Shown: one piece after another, positions 54,099 through 62,937 of the stretch
Numbering within the stretch: position 1 is the stretch's first letter
How the letters are laid out: the number at the start of each line of letters is the position of its first letter
From: Bacteroidaceae bacterium
GTDB lineage: Bacteria; Bacteroidota; Bacteroidia; Bacteroidales; Bacteroidaceae
Direction of reading: 5' to 3'
NCBI GenBank assembly: GCA_017622815.1
Contig: JAGAQH010000012.1
Location: 1-64,000 of the forward strand
Length of the DNA stretch: 64,000 nt
Notes under the pieces: generated by a model
Seen by the model: the letters and a program-made list of their open reading frames with translations, nothing else
Databases searched by the model: none
Told to the model about the DNA's origin: nothing
Position numbers and translations under genes: made by a program

Positions 54099-57000
54099 AT
54101 GGAAATACAGAAACTTCAGAAACTCATAGGACGCTCGCCCAAGGTGAAAGCCCTGGGACGATTGCTGGCAGACGAGGGATTGAGGGAGATAAGGCTGGGA
54201 GGACTGGTGGCAAGTGCCGCACCGGTACTCTTCTCTGCCCTGACTGAGAAGTGCCCCGAGGTGCTCACACACCCCTACATGTTCATTATGGATGATGAGG
54301 AGCAGGCGGGCTACTTCTATCACGACCTCACACAGATACTGGGCACAAGCCAGGTGTACTTCATGCCGAGCAGTTTCCGCCGTGCCGTGAAGTACGGCCA
54401 GCGCGATGCCGGCAACGAAATACTGCGCACGAATGCACTCTCGGCACTGACGAACGGAAAACGGAAATCTGCGAGTAAGCGAGAGCAATCAAACTTGTTT
54501 GAATTGCCGAGCGGAAGCAGATTCGACGGAGTCAAAACGGAAAACGGAAATCTTGATGAACGGAAAACGGAACCGCTCACCGCTCACCGCTCATCCGCCC
54601 ACCTCTTTGTGGTCACTTACCCCGAGGCTCTGACCGAACTGGTGGTGAGCAAAAAGGACCTGCAAGACCACACCATTGCCTTGGCGGTAGGCGAGATGCA
54701 GGACATCAGGGAATTGCAGAAGGGACTGATGGAACAGGGCTTCCGCCGCACTGACTACGTCTACGAGCCGGGGCAGTTTGCCGTCCGCGGCTCGCTGGTG
54801 GACGTGTACAGTTTCTCGCACGAGCACCCTTTCCGCATAGATTTCTTCGGCGACGAGATAGACAGCATACGCACCTTCGACGTGCAGAGCCAGTTGTCGC
54901 TGGAACGACTGAAGGAAGTGCGCATAGTGCCGGAACTGGCACAGGACCGGGACGGGCGCATCTGCATACTGGACTTCCTGCCCGAAAGCACACGCCTGGT
55001 GATGCACGACCGCGTCTTCCTCTGCGACGAGGTGGACCGCATCTGGCAGGAGGGTTTCTCCCTGTCGGCACGCATTGTGGAGATGGAAGAGGGCAGCAAC
55101 GGAACAGACGGCAGCACGGCCCTGGTGCGCGAACACGTGCTTACGGAACCTGACAAGTTCCGCCACCGCCTCCTGGACTTCCGCACAATCCTGCTGGACA
55201 CGGCCGCAAGCGGACAGGCCAACCTGTCGTTCAACATAAGCCCCCAGCCCATCTTCCACAAGAACTTCAACCTGCTCACACGCGAACTCCTGCGCTACCA
55301 GCACGAGGACTACGACATATACATCCTGGCGGACAGCACCAAGCAGACGGACCGTCTGGAGAGCATCTTCCACGACATGCAACTGGGCATACGCTTCACT
55401 CCCGTAGAGAAAACCCTGCACGAGGGGTTCGTGGACCACGACCGGCGGTTGGTACTCTTCACCGACCATCAGATATTCGACCGCTTCCACAAGTACAACC
55501 TGCGCTCGGAGCATGCCCGGAGGGGCAAGATGGCGCTGACGCTGAAAGAGATACAGCAGTTCCAACTGGGCGACTACGTGGTGCACATAGACCATGGCGT
55601 AGGTCGCTTCGGCGGACTCATCACCATACCCGAGGGCGAGCGCATGGTGGAGAAGATACGCATAAACTACGATGGCGGAGGCGTCATCTACGTTTCCATA
55701 CATGCCCTGCACAAGGTGTCGAAGTACAAGGGGCAGGACGGCACTCCGCCCAAGGTGAACAAACTGGGTGGCCGCGCATGGGAGAACCTGAAGGAGCGCA
55801 CCAAGAAGAAGATAAAGGACATAGCACGCGACCTGATACGCCTCTACAGCCGCCGCCGGCAGGAAAAGGGTTTCCGCTTCTCGCCGGACACATACATGCA
55901 GACGGAACTCGAAGCGTCCTTCCTCTACGAGGACACTCCCGACCAGTTGAAGGCCACACAGGAGGTGAAGGCCGACATGGAGCGCCAGCGCCCGATGGAC
56001 CGCCTAGTGTGCGGCGACGTGGGCTTCGGAAAGACGGAAGTGGCCATACGCGCCGCCTTCAAGGCCGCCACGGACGGCAAGCAGGTGGCCGTACTCGTGC
56101 CCACCACGGTGCTGGCATACCAGCACTACCGCACCTTCACCTCACGCCTGAAGGACATGCCCGTAAGGGTGGATTATCTCTCACGTGCACGCTCGGCAAA
56201 GGACACCAGGGAACTGCTCGCCGACCTGAAGGACGGAAAGATAAACATCATCATAGGCACGCACCGGCTCATAGGCAAGAGTGTGAAGTTCCAGGACCTG
56301 GGCCTGCTCATCATCGACGAGGAGCAGAAGTTCGGAGTCTCCACCAAGGAGAAACTGCGCCAGATGAAGACCAACGTGGACACACTCACACTGACCGCCA
56401 CACCCATACCTCGCACCCTGCAGTTCTCGCTCATGGGGGCACGCGACCTGAGCGTCATACAGACTCCCCCACCCAACCGCTACCCCATACAGACACAGGT
56501 ATGCTGCTTCTCGGCCGACGTCATTGCCGAGGCGGTAAGTTTCGAGATGAGCCGCAACGGACAGGCCTACATCGTGTCCAACCGCATATCCTCCCTGCCC
56601 GAACTGGAAAGCATAGTGCGCAAGTACGTTCCCGACGCCAGAGTGGTGACAGGACACGGACAGATGTCGCCCGAGAAACTGGAGGAGATTATCCTGGGCT
56701 TCGTGAACCACGACTACGACGTGCTCATCTCCACCACCATCATAGAGAGCGGCATAGACATACCTAATGCCAACACCATCATCGTATGCTCGGCACAGAA
56801 CTTCGGCCTGTCCGACCTGCACCAGATGCGAGGTCGTGTGGGACGAAGCAACCGCAAGGCATTCTGCTATCTGCTGGCACCTCCGTTCTCAGGCCTGAAC
56901 CCCGAGGCACGCCGACGCCTGCAGGCCATAGAAACCTTCTCCGACCTGGGAAGCGGCATACACATAGCCATGCAGGACCTGGACATACGAGGGGCGGGAA

Positions 57001-57626
57001 ACCTGCTTGGAGCGGAGCAGAGCGGCTTCATTGCCGACCTGGGCTACGAGACCTACCAGAAGATTCTCTCCGAGGCGGTGAAGGAACTAAGAAACGAGGA
57101 GTTCCAAGACCTCTATGCCGAGGAAGCCAACAAGGTGGCAAGCGAGGCACAGGCCACGGACTTCGTGGACGAATGCCAGTTGGAGACCGACCTGCCGGCA
57201 CACCTGCCCGAAACCTACGTGCCCACCAGCAGCGAGCGCATGCTCCTCTACCGCGAACTCGACCAGATGGAGCAGGACCACCAGATAGAGGCTTTCTGCA
57301 CCAGGTTGAAGGACCGCTTCGGCCCCATGCCCAAGGAGGCCGAGGACCTGTGCAACCTCGTACGCCTGCGCCGCCTTGGCAAACAACTGGGTGCCGAGCG
57401 CCTGGTGCTGAAGAACGGCCAGATGCGCCTCTACTTCGTCCAATCCGAGCAGAGTCCCTATTACCAGGGCCATGCCTTCGGCCAGATAGTGGCATACTAC
57501 ACCATCAATGCCGCCAACTGCCAACTCTCCGAGCGCAACGGCCACAAGTTCCTCAACATAGCCCGCGTGGGCAACGTACGGACAGCACTCACCACACTGG
57601 AGAACATATCCGCAATAAAGCCATAA
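54099..57626 (+). CDS. mfd: Transcription-repair coupling factor Mfd
   Basis: 1175 residues. UvrB-like domains at the N-terminus (GYFYHDLTQILGTSQVYFMP, VYEPGQFAVRGSLVDVYSFS), the RNA polymerase interaction region (LGDYVVHIDHGVGRFGGLIT), the translocase with Walker A GDVGFGKTEVAIR, DEEQ in LIIDEEQKFG and LTATPIPRTLQFSLMGARDL, then the C-terminal regulatory domain. Mfd removes RNA polymerase stalled at lesions and recruits UvrA. Odd: residues about 118-166 are an in-frame insert made of the AACGGAA and CACCGCT repeats found in the intergenic DNA of this window, breaking the UvrB-like domain between the helix ILRTNALSAL and the strand HLFVVTYPEAL; homologues join these directly with a few residues. 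Confidence 0.96.
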   Translation: MEIQKLQKLIGRSPKVKALGRLLADEGLREIRLGGLVASAAPVLFSALTEKCPEVLTHPYMFIMDDEEQAGYFYHDLTQILGTSQVYFMPSSFRRAVKYGQRDAGNEILRTNALSALTNGKRKSASKREQSNLFELPSGSRFDGVKTENGNLDERKTEPLTAHRSSAHLFVVTYPEALTELVVSKKDLQDHTIALAVGEMQDIRELQKGLMEQGFRRTDYVYEPGQFAVRGSLVDVYSFSHEHPFRIDFFGDEIDSIRTFDVQSQLSLERLKEVRIVPELAQDRDGRICILDFLPESTRLVMHDRVFLCDEVDRIWQEGFSLSARIVEMEEGSNGTDGSTALVREHVLTEPDKFRHRLLDFRTILLDTAASGQANLSFNISPQPIFHKNFNLLTRELLRYQHEDYDIYILADSTKQTDRLESIFHDMQLGIRFTPVEKTLHEGFVDHDRRLVLFTDHQIFDRFHKYNLRSEHARRGKMALTLKEIQQFQLGDYVVHIDHGVGRFGGLITIPEGERMVEKIRINYDGGGVIYVSIHALHKVSKYKGQDGTPPKVNKLGGRAWENLKERTKKKIKDIARDLIRLYSRRRQEKGFRFSPDTYMQTELEASFLYEDTPDQLKATQEVKADMERQRPMDRLVCGDVGFGKTEVAIRAAFKAATDGKQVAVLVPTTVLAYQHYRTFTSRLKDMPVRVDYLSRARSAKDTRELLADLKDGKINIIIGTHRLIGKSVKFQDLGLLIIDEEQKFGVSTKEKLRQMKTNVDTLTLTATPIPRTLQFSLMGARDLSVIQTPPPNRYPIQTQVCCFSADVIAEAVSFEMSRNGQAYIVSNRISSLPELESIVRKYVPDARVVTGHGQMSPEKLEEIILGFVNHDYDVLISTTIIESGIDIPNANTIIVCSAQNFGLSDLHQMRGRVGRSNRKAFCYLLAPPFSGLNPEARRRLQAIETFSDLGSGIHIAMQDLDIRGAGNLLGAEQSGFIADLGYETYQKILSEAVKELRNEEFQDLYAEEANKVASEAQATDFVDECQLETDLPAHLPETYVPTSSERMLLYRELDQMEQDHQIEAFCTRLKDRFGPMPKEAEDLCNLVRLRRLGKQLGAERLVLKNGQMRLYFVQSEQSPYYQGHAFGQIVAYYTINAANCQLSERNGHKFLNIARVGNVRTALTTLENISAIKP
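54447..54597 (+). repeat. Repeat-derived insert within mfd
   Basis: Contains AACGGAAAACGGAAA three times (54453, 54535 and 54557 areas) and CACCGCTCACCGCT near the end, both matching intergenic repeats at 6412, 7088 and 19921. Confidence 0.8.
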
Positions 57627-57649
57627 CCGCCTTATACGGATACAAAAAC

Positions 57650-57685
57650 ACGCCGCCCCCGATGTGAAGTCATCAGGGGCGGCGT
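57650..57685. terminator. Bidirectional terminator between mfd and the outer membrane protein gene
   Basis: 15-bp stem ACGCCGCCCCCGATG / CATCAGGGGCGGCGT with one mismatch and a 6-nt loop; T-rich on both exits. Confidence 0.88.
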
Positions 57686-57721
57686 TTATATGTGGTGTAC
57701 AATAATGTGTCTTCGGCAGAA

Positions 57722-59284
57722 TCAGAACCTTACACCCAATGTGGCGGTGATGCTATGACGGCTGAGGTCCACGGGAATGGGAGACATCTCAACATTGCTA
57801 TAGAAGGAGTCGAATGCATAGTACTCGCCCTTCTGATGCCTGTACTTATATGCCAGGTCGGCATAGAACCACTTGTAGCGGTAGCCCAGGCCGAAGGTGG
57901 CTATGTGAGTGTCCGACAGGTTCATGTAGTCAAGACCGGTGGGATATGCCAAGGCATTGTCTGAGAAATAGGGGTCCCAATAGGAGTCCGGAGTTGTAGT
58001 GGAGGTGATGTAGTTGTAGCCGGCACGCACCGCCAGGGCGCTGACGGGCTTGAACTCCATACCCGCACGCAGGGTGTGCTGGGGCTTGAACATCATCTCG
58101 GTAATGTCCTTGAAATCCTGGTCCACGGTGGTACCGCCATAGGAAGAGGGGTAGCGAGTGCTTGCACCGGGATAGTTGGCATACTCATACTCCAGTCCCC
58201 ATGCAAAGTTGGTGGAGACGGTGCTGCCCATCTGTGCACGCACCTTCCAGGGAGTGGTGATGCGGTACTCAAGATAGTTGACGTAGGAGTCCGAGAGATC
58301 GTAAACGTAATGTGTGTAATACTGGCCGGGGGCGGGGTCGTAGAAGGCCTTGCCTGCCTTGTCGTCCCAGTAGTACTTGGTGGTGAGGCTCTGGTCGTCA
58401 ATGTACTTCAGATTGTACCATGTGGGGGTCTCCACAGTGAATCCCAAGCGGAAGGGACTGGACTCGAAGGGGCGAACAATGGCACCGAACTTGAGATTGA
58501 ATCCGTTGCCAGTGATGATCTGCTCGTTGACATAACCGAAGTCCTGAATCTGCCCGAACTCGTCGGTACGCTGTTCCCAGTAGTCGGTACCGCGACGGAA
58601 GTCCACGTTGTCCACTCCCACGGTCATGCCTATGAAGTAGCGGTTCTCCAGATTCATGCTCAGGTTGAACTCGTATGCATTGAGCGAACCGCGTGACACA
58701 GAGAGCGTGCTGTTGGGGTCGGAAGGATCCTTTACAATCACATCGTCGAACAGACCGCTTGTTTCCGCAAGATTATACAAGGTGTTGTAATACGTCTCGG
58801 GACGGCCATAGAGCTGCCCCCTGTTGTCGTAGGCCTCACCTGCCAAGCCATAGAGTTGGTCGGCCCATGACGCGGCGGTATAGGTTTCACCGAAGAAACT
58901 GTTGTTATAATCCGCCTTCTTCTGGTAGTTGAAGGAGAGGTTGATGTTGCGCAACTTGCCGCTGCCCTTGAACGAAGCCACGGCACCTATCTGATTGAAC
59001 TGGCCGAAGGTGCCGGCGGCCATTCCCTTGGCGCTGTTGTTTCCCAACCACGAGGCTCCGGCGGTCAGAGACATCTCGTTCTTGGAAATCATGCCAAGAC
59101 CGGCAGGATTGCTGCTGATGACGGAGAGATCGGCGCCGAGGGCGCCCATGGCACCACCCATACCCACAAATCGTGATGTACCGAATACATCAGAGGTGTT
59201 GATGATGGTATTGTTCAAATATGGGTCCTGAGCCGACGCCGTAAGACAGAGGGCAGAAAGGGCCAAAAGACATATCTTCTTCAT
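57722..59284 (-). CDS. OmpP1/FadL-like outer membrane protein of Bacteroidetes
   Basis: 520 residues from MKKICLLALSALCLTASAQ, a Sec signal; the frame upstream to 59389 is repeat sequence and is rejected. The mature start has TSRFVGMGGAMGALGADLSV and SSNPAGLGMISKNEMSLTAG, the conserved N-terminal motif of this barrel family, and the protein ends in an aromatic residue (SITATLGVRF). Barrel of the FadL/hemin-receptor-like kind; the substrate is unknown. Monocistronic. Confidence 0.85.
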   Translation of the reverse strand: MKKICLLALSALCLTASAQDPYLNNTIINTSDVFGTSRFVGMGGAMGALGADLSVISSNPAGLGMISKNEMSLTAGASWLGNNSAKGMAAGTFGQFNQIGAVASFKGSGKLRNINLSFNYQKKADYNNSFFGETYTAASWADQLYGLAGEAYDNRGQLYGRPETYYNTLYNLAETSGLFDDVIVKDPSDPNSTLSVSRGSLNAYEFNLSMNLENRYFIGMTVGVDNVDFRRGTDYWEQRTDEFGQIQDFGYVNEQIITGNGFNLKFGAIVRPFESSPFRLGFTVETPTWYNLKYIDDQSLTTKYYWDDKAGKAFYDPAPGQYYTHYVYDLSDSYVNYLEYRITTPWKVRAQMGSTVSTNFAWGLEYEYANYPGASTRYPSSYGGTTVDQDFKDITEMMFKPQHTLRAGMEFKPVSALAVRAGYNYITSTTTPDSYWDPYFSDNALAYPTGLDYMNLSDTHIATFGLGYRYKWFYADLAYKYRHQKGEYYAFDSFYSNVEMSPIPVDLSRHSITATLGVRF

Positions 59285-59410
59285 AATGGTTTCTATGATG
59301 TAATTGTTAGTAGAGTTCAGATGACAGAGTACAGAGTACAGAGTACAGATGACGGATGATTTAAACGTTAAACATGAAACTTGAAACATGAAACATGAAA
59401 CTTAAAACCT
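59285..59410. repeat. Intergenic short tandem repeats
   Basis: ACAGAGT copies (59317-59353) and ATGAAAC copies (59371-59407) fill the gap. The first array also occurs at 5899-5929. Confidence 0.8.
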
Positions 59411-60601
59411 CTATCTTCCACGTCCACCGCCACGGGAGCCGCCACCGTGAGAGCCAAAGCCTCCACCACCATGGGAGCCGAAACCTCCACCTCTGGAAGA
59501 AGATGAAAAACTGCCTCCGGAACGGCTGGAAGAGCGGTCGACGCTACGGCTTGTGGAGCGCTCGGTGCTACGGCTGGAAGAGCGGTCAACACTACGGCTG
59601 GCAGAGCGGTTGGAACTACGGTCAACATTGCGGTTTGTGGTGCGGTCGGTAGAGCGATTTACCGCACGTTCGGTACGGCGCTCAGACGAGCGGTCAATGG
59701 TTCTGCTTCCGGAACGGCTGGAGGAGCGGTCGGTAACACGGTTGTAGCGATCTATTGCGCGGTCGCTGAAACGTGAAGAACGGTCGTTCACACGGCCAGG
59801 AGCACGGCTTGAAACGGTATTGCGTCTGCCGGTACTGCCTTCATAACGCCCGCTGGCACCAACGCGGTTGCTACGGTCTACTATACGGGTACGCCCATAG
59901 TCGCGGTTGCGCTCCGTGGAAATACGCGGACCATGTCCGTAGTATCCGCCATGTCCCCAATGAGGGTGATGATGGTGATGAGGATAATAGCCCGGCCAAT
60001 AGGGATTCCAATAACTGCCCCAGTAGCCAACGCCCCATCCCACAGAATACCATCCTCCGTAATAATAGGGACGATACCAGGGGTCCCAGTACCAGGGATC
60101 CCAACTCCATGGATTGTAAACATAGGAAACACGGTTCCAATACCAGGGATCATAGAAATGGCAGCCATGGAAACGAGCCAGACGAAGGCCATAATAGAAG
60201 TCCATGTCGTCACCGTCGGAGTATCCCTGGCTATAGCCCTCGCTATACCCCAAATCGTAGAGGCTCTGCGCAGAAAGTTCGTAGGTCTGCGCCTGACGGG
60301 TGTCTGCCTCCTGGGCATCAGCATACAGAGTGTCGGCCGATGTGGAGGAATATCGTCTGCCACGTCTGTTGTACTCGTCCACATCACGCAGTTCGGATGT
60401 AGCCACGACACCGGAAACCGGTGCATGGACAGGCTCTTCTGTCTCATACACTATCTCAACCTTGTGAGTGGTCTTCTCTGCCTTGGGGGCAGTCTCCTTC
60501 TTCTCCTTCCTGGAGGTGAAATACATATCGTCCTCCTGTGCCATAGCCACGGAGGAAAGTGTCAGCATCAAAGTGCCAAGTAGTATTGTCAGGTGTTTCA
60601 T
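59411..60601 (-). CDS. Exported protein with Tyr/Trp/His-rich and Arg/Ser-repeat regions
   Basis: 396 residues. Sec signal MKHLTILLGTLMLTLSSVAMA, a short charged region, then about 60 residues dominated by Tyr, Trp, Pro and His (WGVGYWGSYWNPYWPGYYPH, then HHHHHPHWGHGGYYGHG), then about 130 residues of short RSxxR units (RSSSRSTERSTSRSVDRSSS) and a Gly-rich end (GGGFGSHGGGGFGSHGG). No catalytic domain. Predicted disordered, positively charged, outside the inner membrane; it may bind nucleic acid, polyanions or the wall. Function unknown. A -7 element lies upstream. Confidence 0.8.
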   Translation of the reverse strand: MKHLTILLGTLMLTLSSVAMAQEDDMYFTSRKEKKETAPKAEKTTHKVEIVYETEEPVHAPVSGVVATSELRDVDEYNRRGRRYSSTSADTLYADAQEADTRQAQTYELSAQSLYDLGYSEGYSQGYSDGDDMDFYYGLRLARFHGCHFYDPWYWNRVSYVYNPWSWDPWYWDPWYRPYYYGGWYSVGWGVGYWGSYWNPYWPGYYPHHHHHPHWGHGGYYGHGPRISTERNRDYGRTRIVDRSNRVGASGRYEGSTGRRNTVSSRAPGRVNDRSSRFSDRAIDRYNRVTDRSSSRSGSRTIDRSSERRTERAVNRSTDRTTNRNVDRSSNRSASRSVDRSSSRSTERSTSRSVDRSSSRSGGSFSSSSRGGGFGSHGGGGFGSHGGGSRGGGRGR

Positions 60602-60640
60602 ATCTCAATATAATTACGTTAGATGAGGTTTTCTATGGGT

Positions 60641-60648
60641 CAAAGATA
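60641..60648 (-). promoter_or_regulatory. Promoter -7 element of the Arg/Ser-repeat gene
   Basis: Minus-strand TATCTTTG, 39 nt upstream of the start. Confidence 0.65.
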
Positions 60649-60687
60649 CGATTTTACCCGCGAAGTCCAATGGGCATTACCCTATTA

Positions 60688-61605
60688 TTAATAGGATTTT
60701 TCCTTTTTTAGCAAAAGTAAAGACCAATTGGCATCCTGTTGCTGAAGAACGGGATACAGGCAATGATTGGCCGCTTCGGAAAGCAGAACTGGCACATCTT
60801 CGGTATAGAAACCGCTCAACAGCAGTTCTCCTCCACTGGGCAGGCAGGAGGCAAAGCGCGGCATGTCCGCCAGAAGGATATTCCGGTTGATGTTGGCAAT
60901 GAGAAGCGTAGGAGAGAAAGATGCCGCCTCTGACTCTGCAGCCCCCCCGGAAGCAGACGCCGGACATGGCAGGACACTGCTGTCTCCGAGGTGTACCTCC
61001 ACGGCATCCAGAATACCGTTCAGCAGAAGGTTGTCCTTGGCGTTGCGTACGCTCCACTCGTCAATATCATAGGCAAACACACGGGCAGCACCAAGCATGC
61101 GGCACAGAATGGCAAGAATGCCGGTGCCGGTGCCGGCATCTACAACATGGCGTCCTGCCATGGGCATAGAGAGCAGTTGACGCAATATCATACGCGTGGT
61201 TTCATGCGTGCCTGTGCCAAAAGCCTGACAGGGGTTTATGCGAATGTCGTACTGAGACTCGGGGACATCGTCATGTGCTGTATCGTGAATGACAATGACA
61301 GGCTTTGCATTGTCCTCATCGGAAATCACTATAGGTACGAAGCCGTCCTGCTCCCACTGGCGGTTCCAGTTCTCGTCGGGAGCCTCGGAAACATTGTATG
61401 TGATGTCGGTATCGGGCAGGGGAAACTCTCCTATGGCACGTTCCACACCATCCTGGGCATACACGGCCTGTTGCACCCATGCCGAGAGGCCTTCATCGGA
61501 AGGTTCGAATGCTTCAAAGCCTTCATCCGCAAGCAATGCACTAAGGATGTCCGTTGCTACCTCGGAATTAGGCGATATGCGAAAACTGACTTCGTAATAC
61601 TTCAT
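60688..61605 (-). CDS. prmA: Ribosomal protein L11 methyltransferase
   Basis: 305 residues. N-terminal substrate domain (YYEVSFRISPNSEVATDILS) and C-terminal SAM methyltransferase with AFGTGTHETTRMIL, VVDAGTGTGILAILCRML and IANINRNILLADM (NIxxNxL-like). It trimethylates L11 residues in the cytoplasm. It is 72 bases downstream of the LolC/E-like gene on the same strand, so it may be the third gene of the operon. Confidence 0.92.
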   Translation of the reverse strand: MKYYEVSFRISPNSEVATDILSALLADEGFEAFEPSDEGLSAWVQQAVYAQDGVERAIGEFPLPDTDITYNVSEAPDENWNRQWEQDGFVPIVISDEDNAKPVIVIHDTAHDDVPESQYDIRINPCQAFGTGTHETTRMILRQLLSMPMAGRHVVDAGTGTGILAILCRMLGAARVFAYDIDEWSVRNAKDNLLLNGILDAVEVHLGDSSVLPCPASASGGAAESEAASFSPTLLIANINRNILLADMPRFASCLPSGGELLLSGFYTEDVPVLLSEAANHCLYPVLQQQDANWSLLLLKKEKSY

Positions 61606-61677
61606 TCTTATCTATATATACCTTATTATTTATAATATACACCTATGCCTACATGGCAGGAAACCGTATTCAAGCCA

Positions 61678-62913
61678 TCACTCAAATCTGATGCTTCGTG
61701 CGGGATGTATGCGGCTTACCACATGGGTGGGTACAATAAGCACAAGTATGCATGCGGCAAGGGTGACAATGTTGACTATGACGATGCCCCACACGGAAAT
61801 GAACACAGGGACACGGGCAAGATAATAACTTTCTGGGTCGAGAGCGACAATACCGGTGGCCTTCTGTATGAAAAGCAATGCAAGGGCTATGACGTTTCCG
61901 AAGAACAGCCCGCGCAAGACAATCATGGCAGAAAGATACAGGAAAACGGAGCGCAACTGTCTGTTTGTCGCTCCCATAGCCTTCATTACACCTATGAAAC
62001 GAGTGCGCTCCAGTATAATGACGAGCAAGCCGCTCACCATCGTCACACCGGCAACACATATCATCAGCACAAGAATGGCCACAACATTCGTGTCCAACAA
62101 TGTGAGCCAAGAGAAAACCTGCGGGAACAACTCGTCTACACGAGGTGTGGCATAGTATTGGCCATAGGCGTCCTCCCTCATGAAAAACATGGAGGACAGG
62201 CTTGCCGCAACCGTATCCATGCTGTTGAAATCATCCAGAATTACTTCGGCTCCGCTGTACTGGTCCTCCTTCCATCCGGACAGGCGCTGGACCGTGCGCA
62301 CATCGGCATAGCACATTTTGCCGTCGAAATCGGCCATGTTGGTCTGGTACACTCCAGATACGAGAAAGCGGCGTGCACGCAGACTCTTGTCGAAGAAATA
62401 GGCATATATCTTCTGGCCTACCTCTACCTGCAATGCAGATGCCAGGGAAGCGGAGAGAAGAATGCTGTCGGATGGAGCACCGCCATGTCCGAATAAAGGC
62501 ACGGTGCCTGACAGAAGGTTGTCGGAAAGGAACGAGGAATCGAATGTGGAATCCACACCTCGGAAATATAATCCACGGAAGGCATGGTCTGTCTTTAGCA
62601 TGCCGGTGCATAGCGCAAAGCGTTGTACGTGTGCTACGCCATACAAAGCGGAAATCTCCTTGCAAAGAGAATCGGAAACCTCTATCGGAGCACCGTTGTT
62701 ACGATAGAGGGTTTCCGAATTTACTACCTGTATGTGTCCTACCAAGGATGCTATCCTACCCTTTATCTCCCGTTGGAAGCCTATGGTGACACATATACTG
62801 ATTATCATAACCAAGATGCCTACGGCAACACCGGCAGTGGCAATGCGTACCGCGGATGCAGAGGCACGACCGGCCTCACCACCCTGATATATCCTCTTGG
62901 CTACGAAATACAT
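61678..62913 (-). CDS. LolC/LolE-type lipoprotein-releasing ABC permease (FtsX family)
   Basis: 411 residues. N-terminal membrane segment AVRIATAGVAVGILVMIISI, a large periplasmic domain (about 55-265), then three membrane segments in the FtsX-type C-terminal half (VAILVLMICVAGVTMVSGLL, LSAMIVLRGLFFGNVIALAL, WGIVIVNIVTLAACILVLIV). Matches the lipoprotein-releasing permeases that pull lipoproteins from the inner membrane for LolA. The ATPase is not adjacent. It lies 24 bases after the aminotransferase gene. Confidence 0.9.
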   Translation of the reverse strand: MYFVAKRIYQGGEAGRASASAVRIATAGVAVGILVMIISICVTIGFQREIKGRIASLVGHIQVVNSETLYRNNGAPIEVSDSLCKEISALYGVAHVQRFALCTGMLKTDHAFRGLYFRGVDSTFDSSFLSDNLLSGTVPLFGHGGAPSDSILLSASLASALQVEVGQKIYAYFFDKSLRARRFLVSGVYQTNMADFDGKMCYADVRTVQRLSGWKEDQYSGAEVILDDFNSMDTVAASLSSMFFMREDAYGQYYATPRVDELFPQVFSWLTLLDTNVVAILVLMICVAGVTMVSGLLVIILERTRFIGVMKAMGATNRQLRSVFLYLSAMIVLRGLFFGNVIALALLFIQKATGIVALDPESYYLARVPVFISVWGIVIVNIVTLAACILVLIVPTHVVSRIHPARSIRFE

Positions 62914-62937
62914 ATCACATGGTTAGCATATGAATGA

